Translations under genes and position numbers: made by a program
Part shown: piece after piece, positions 60,792-64,000 of the stretch
Layout: each line of letters starts with the position of its first letter
Position numbering within the stretch: position 1 is the stretch's first letter
Notes under the pieces: generated by a model
The model's input: the letters and a program-made list of their open reading frames with translations, nothing else
Databases searched by the model: none
What the model was told of the DNA's origin: nothing
DNA from: Bacteroidales bacterium
GTDB lineage: Bacteria > Bacteroidota > Bacteroidia > Bacteroidales > UBA932
Reading direction: 5' to 3'
DNA length: 64,000 nt
Assembly (NCBI GenBank): GCA_017627955.1
Contig: JAGAFU010000052.1
Coordinates: forward strand, 1 to 64,000

Positions 60792-62899
60792 GATTGAAGA
60801 TGATCGCCGCGGTCATGGGCATCCTTGCCTTGTCCGCCACTTTGCCACTCTCCGCCCAAATCAGGGGGCCTCATCAAGAGCGGTTGACTTTTTGGGAATT
60901 CAGCAAGGATGGTCGTTCCTGGCAGCGTGTGAGTGTTCCTCACTCTTACAACGCTCTTGACGGCCATTCTCCGGAGTATTATCGGGGCAAGGCGACGTAT
61001 CGCTGCGATTTCAGGCCCGGGGACATAAAGAATCCCCATTTCGTATTGTTCGAAGGAGCTGCCCAGGCTGCCACAGTAAAGGTCAACGGTGTCCAACTCG
61101 CTTCCCATAAAGGCGGGTACACTCCTTTTGTGGTCGACATTTCCGAGGCTTTGAAAAGAGGGTCAAACACCCTTGAGGTCGTGTGCGACAATAGCGAGGA
61201 CCTTAACCTGGCCCCTGTCAGTTCCGATTTCAACAAGAATGGCGGCCTGCATAATCCTGTGTGGCTCATGGAGATGGAGGATGTGTATCTCTCTCCGGAG
61301 GCGTACGGAATGTACAGGATGCATTGCCTGACACCGGAGGTTTCCAAGCGCAAGGTCGAGACCAGGATCAAGACAAGGCTGGTCAACTCTTCCGCCAAGG
61401 GAGCTGATGTTATGGTCAGGGTCCAACTTGTCGAGAAAGACGGGACTCTCGGTTATCAGGCGGACCGCGAGATACACCTCGCTCCCAAATCGGAAATGGA
61501 TTTCGAGCACGACTTCGAGGCGACCGGGATCAGGTTCTGGAACGGATTGAAGGATCCTTACCTGTACACTGCCCGGGTTGAGGTGTTCAAAGGAAAAAGG
61601 ATGCTTGACATCGCCGAAGTCAAGGTCGGATACCGCTCTTACGAGATCGATCCCGTCCGGGGATTCATGCTCAATGGGGAACCCTATCCGCTGCGTGGAG
61701 TAGCTATGCACCAGGATGCTGACGGTAAGGCCTCCGCCTTGCGGGAAGAGGATATCCGCAGGGATTTCGGGATCATCAAAGAACTGGGCGCTAATTTCCT
61801 TCGCCTGGCCCACTATCCCCACAACGACCTTACGTTCAGTCTGTGCGACTCTCTTGGAATCGTCACCCAGACTGAGGTCCCGTGGGTGAATGTCTGCGGC
61901 ACGAACGCCAAACAGGCTTATTTCAACAACATCCGTTACCAGATGGAGGAGATGATCACAAATCTCTACAACCATCCGAGCATCATATTCTGGGGAATGT
62001 GGAATGAGCTGGACAGGTGGGGCAACAATGACGACCTTCAAGGACCGTTTGACGGGGCTAAAGTGCTGACCGAGACAGGGCGCTTGTACGACCACGCCAA
62101 GAAACTCGATCCGTACCGTCCAGTCGGTTTCACCGATGACTCCAGGCTCGGCCTGGATGGCTATGTGGGACTCGCTGGCGACTTTTGTTCCCAGAACATT
62201 TATCTGGGATGGTATCAGACGCCAAATGATTTCAGCGGATTCGCCGAGACCATCAAGGACGTCAGGGACCGCAGGGACGGACCTGTGAATGTCTCTGAAT
62301 ACGGTGCCGGAATCAATCCTTTCTGCCACACTTGGGAAACATCCAAGCCATTGAGGAACATGGAGGATGATTCGAAGCATTTTGAGGAATATGGCAACAT
62401 GTTCCACGAGGCTTATGTCCGTCAGATCCTGAGGATGCCCTGGTTGTGTTTCACTTCGGCCTGGGTCCTGTTCGATTTCCCGGTGGCCAGCCGGATGGAA
62501 GGCTACATGGACTCCTCCGACGGCGAGCACTTTGTCCGCAATGATTCCCGGAAGTACATGAACGACAAGGGATTGGTCACTCGTGACCGCGGGACGAAGA
62601 AGGATGTTTTCTACCTGTATAAATCTCTTTGGAACAAAAAGGAGACGACAGTCTACATCACATCCAGGCGACTGAAATCAATTCCCGCCGGCAAATCGTT
62701 CACCATCAAGGTTTACAGTAACGCCAAGAACCTGACCTTGTACCAGAACGGGAAACTCGTCACGAAGAAGAACAGCTCCGGAGAAGATACCGGGGTGATC
62801 TGGACTTTTGAAGGGATCCGCTTGAACAAGGATTCCGACACTTTCAGGGTTGTGGCCAATAATGGAGTAAAAGACGAGGTCACTTTCTCCCGGAAGTGA
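60788..62899 (+). CDS. Exported GH2 glycosidase, beta-galactosidase-like
   Basis: A 703-aa enzyme with a signal peptide (MRLKMIAAVMGILALSATLPLSAQ). Domains run: sugar-binding jelly roll (about 30-180), Ig-like domain (about 190-290) and TIM barrel (about 295-600) with GVAMHQD, FLRLAHYPH, the acid/base Glu in FWGMWNELDRW (about 411) and the nucleophile in NVSEYGAG (about 502). A short C-terminal beta domain follows. Family GH2 includes beta-galactosidases, glucuronidases and mannosidases; the first is most likely. Convergent with the LolC-like gene (20-base overlap). Confidence 0.88.
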   Translation: MRLKMIAAVMGILALSATLPLSAQIRGPHQERLTFWEFSKDGRSWQRVSVPHSYNALDGHSPEYYRGKATYRCDFRPGDIKNPHFVLFEGAAQAATVKVNGVQLASHKGGYTPFVVDISEALKRGSNTLEVVCDNSEDLNLAPVSSDFNKNGGLHNPVWLMEMEDVYLSPEAYGMYRMHCLTPEVSKRKVETRIKTRLVNSSAKGADVMVRVQLVEKDGTLGYQADREIHLAPKSEMDFEHDFEATGIRFWNGLKDPYLYTARVEVFKGKRMLDIAEVKVGYRSYEIDPVRGFMLNGEPYPLRGVAMHQDADGKASALREEDIRRDFGIIKELGANFLRLAHYPHNDLTFSLCDSLGIVTQTEVPWVNVCGTNAKQAYFNNIRYQMEEMITNLYNHPSIIFWGMWNELDRWGNNDDLQGPFDGAKVLTETGRLYDHAKKLDPYRPVGFTDDSRLGLDGYVGLAGDFCSQNIYLGWYQTPNDFSGFAETIKDVRDRRDGPVNVSEYGAGINPFCHTWETSKPLRNMEDDSKHFEEYGNMFHEAYVRQILRMPWLCFTSAWVLFDFPVASRMEGYMDSSDGEHFVRNDSRKYMNDKGLVTRDRGTKKDVFYLYKSLWNKKETTVYITSRRLKSIPAGKSFTIKVYSNAKNLTLYQNGKLVTKKNSSGEDTGVIWTFEGIRLNKDSDTFRVVANNGVKDEVTFSRK

Positions 62900-64000
62900 T
62901 GTTCCTCCTTACCGGCAGCAAGGCTATCAAGTAACCGATCAACGCGACTCCGACTATCGTCAGGATGATGTCATTCCACTGGACTATAACGGGGTAGGCG
63001 TTGATCAGGAAATTGCCGGGCATCTTGATGAACCCGAATTTCTGCTGCAAGAGGGAGAACCCGACACCAATTACCAGGCCGGCCGCCAGGCCAAGAAGGG
63101 AAATCAGCCATCCCTCCAGAGTGAAGGTCTTTCTCAGCATCTTGTCCGTCGCTCCGAGGCTGCGGAAAGTCTCGATGTCGTCCTTTTTCTCAATGATCAG
63201 CATCGTCAGGCTCCCGAAAATATTGAAAGCGATGATGATGATGATGAATATAAGGATAAGGAATATCGCCGCCTTCTCGTAGCGCATCATCTTGTACAGG
63301 GAGGTGTTCTGCCTGAACCTGTCCTGGACCTTGAAACCGGGGCCAAGGATGTCCTTTATGTCCCTGATCGCGTTTCTCAATACTTTTGGCGAGGCCCCCT
63401 CCACCAGCCGGATCTCAATCCCGGAAACCTCGTCCTCGTACCCGAGGAGCTTCCTCATCTGGTCCAGCGGGAGTATCATCAACTCCTCGTCGATCTGCTG
63501 GTTGACAGTGAATACCCCCGAAGGCTTCATGCTGACGGACTCGATGGACGCGGCGGGATTGGCCAGGGAAAAATTCCTGTCCCTGGCCGGAAAATAGATT
63601 GTGGCGGAAGCCAGAAAAGCGGGGTTCATCCCCATCCTGTAGGCCACGCCAGCTCCCACGACCATCTGGGGAATCTCGCCCTTATGGAGAGAAAACTCGC
63701 CGGCTGTCATCGATCCGGTGAGGGGGGAGTCCTTCTCGTAGGCATCATCGACACCCTTTGCCCTGGCAACTCCCTGATGATCGTCGTAATCGACGAAGAC
63801 ATTGTCTTCCAGTACGTTGTAGCAACACTTCACCCCGGGGACCGCGACTATCCCGCTAATGGCATCTTCCGCCGGAACGAACACTTTACCCTTGGCCGGT
63901 ACTACCAATATGTCCGGCTCCACATTGCTGAGTGTTGACTTGACCAGCTCGTCGAAGCCATTGTAAATGGACAGGATAATGATCAAGGCGGCCGTGCCGA
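62880..64000 (-). CDS. LolC/LolE-type lipoprotein-releasing permease, partial
   Basis: The 3' part of a gene that continues past the window edge; in-frame residues before the first candidate start (GTAALIIILSIYNGFDELVKS) match the first-helix pattern of LolC/E and FtsX-like permeases. About 370 residues are visible: a periplasmic domain (about 25-230) and three C-terminal helices (FLILIFIIIIIAFNIFGSLTMLII, LISLLGLAAGLVIGVGF, IILTIVGVALIGYLIALLPV). It likely works with a LolD ATPase to pass lipoproteins to the outer membrane, fitting a genome rich in lipoproteins. Confidence 0.85.
   Translation of the reverse strand, partial: GTAALIIILSIYNGFDELVKSTLSNVEPDILVVPAKGKVFVPAEDAISGIVAVPGVKCCYNVLEDNVFVDYDDHQGVARAKGVDDAYEKDSPLTGSMTAGEFSLHKGEIPQMVVGAGVAYRMGMNPAFLASATIYFPARDRNFSLANPAASIESVSMKPSGVFTVNQQIDEELMILPLDQMRKLLGYEDEVSGIEIRLVEGASPKVLRNAIRDIKDILGPGFKVQDRFRQNTSLYKMMRYEKAAIFLILIFIIIIIAFNIFGSLTMLIIEKKDDIETFRSLGATDKMLRKTFTLEGWLISLLGLAAGLVIGVGFSLLQQKFGFIKMPGNFLINAYPVIVQWNDIILTIVGVALIGYLIALLPVRRNITSGRK

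Noticed and set aside
61163..62530. 455-codon open frame on the minus strand
   Set aside because: Antisense to the GH2 gene with intact catalytic motifs; a codon-bias shadow.

Overview
The window is a chromosomal segment of about 55% G+C (by eye) from a Bacteroidota bacterium, most likely Bacteroidales. Evidence: a tmRNA tag ending NNYALAA, promoters of the TTTG-N19/20-TAnnTTYG type (TATATTTG, TATCTTCG, TACTTTCG) in place of sigma-70 boxes, many Bacteroidota lipoprotein signals, a DUF5117-type metalloprotease, fimbrillin-like lipoproteins, LuxR-HTH/TPR membrane regulators and a tig-clpP-clpX cluster. I cannot resolve the family; an uncultured gut lineage is plausible.

Layout. 1-470: 3' end of a 23S rRNA, a 5S rRNA, the rrn terminator and a run of strong hairpins. 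472-1425: rsgA. 1489-7120: a MarR regulator followed by five overlapping or nearly abutting genes for an Hdr/Qmo-like electron-transfer complex (HdrC, HdrB, a short HdrA, a second HdrC, and a membrane-anchored HdrE/D fusion). 7168-13913: metalloprotease, SDR, acetyltransferase and a large lipoprotein glycosidase. 13915-22495 (minus strand): a closely packed run ftsE-like, nth, gpmA, aminotransferase, M1 peptidase, flippase, MATE exporter. 22585-27373: a 995-aa TPR protein and an outer-membrane barrel. 27440-36972: gyrB, an alpha-oxoamine synthase plus SDR pair (sphingolipid or sulfonolipid type), a PgpH-like c-di-AMP phosphodiesterase, tig, clpP, clpX. 36981-39957: an acquired-looking restriction-modification cassette (C5 methylase, PD-(D/E)XK endonuclease, Vsr). 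39920-44824: an MFS remnant, pyrF, M20 peptidase, exported flavodoxin, TraX-like protein, small barrel protein. 45271-48511: tmRNA, tcdA, a small HsdR-N-like protein, CCA-adding-type enzyme. 48497-52332: a LuxR/TPR lipoprotein regulator divergent from two consecutive cassettes, each a roughly 50-codon peptide followed by a fimbrillin-like lipoprotein. 52336-64000: beta-helix protein, Xer recombinase, hpf, holA, ABC-2 exporter, a split 5'-nucleotidase, a GH2 enzyme, and a LolC/E-type permease running off the edge.

The items most worth a second look are the paired small-peptide/lipoprotein cassettes with their regulator (48497-52332), the Hdr/Qmo-like complex, the inverted-repeat element inserted in frame inside its membrane subunit (6277-6412), and a dispersed GAGCGAAGCGAAGAA-type repeat that sits at gene starts, once supplying the start codon of tcdA.
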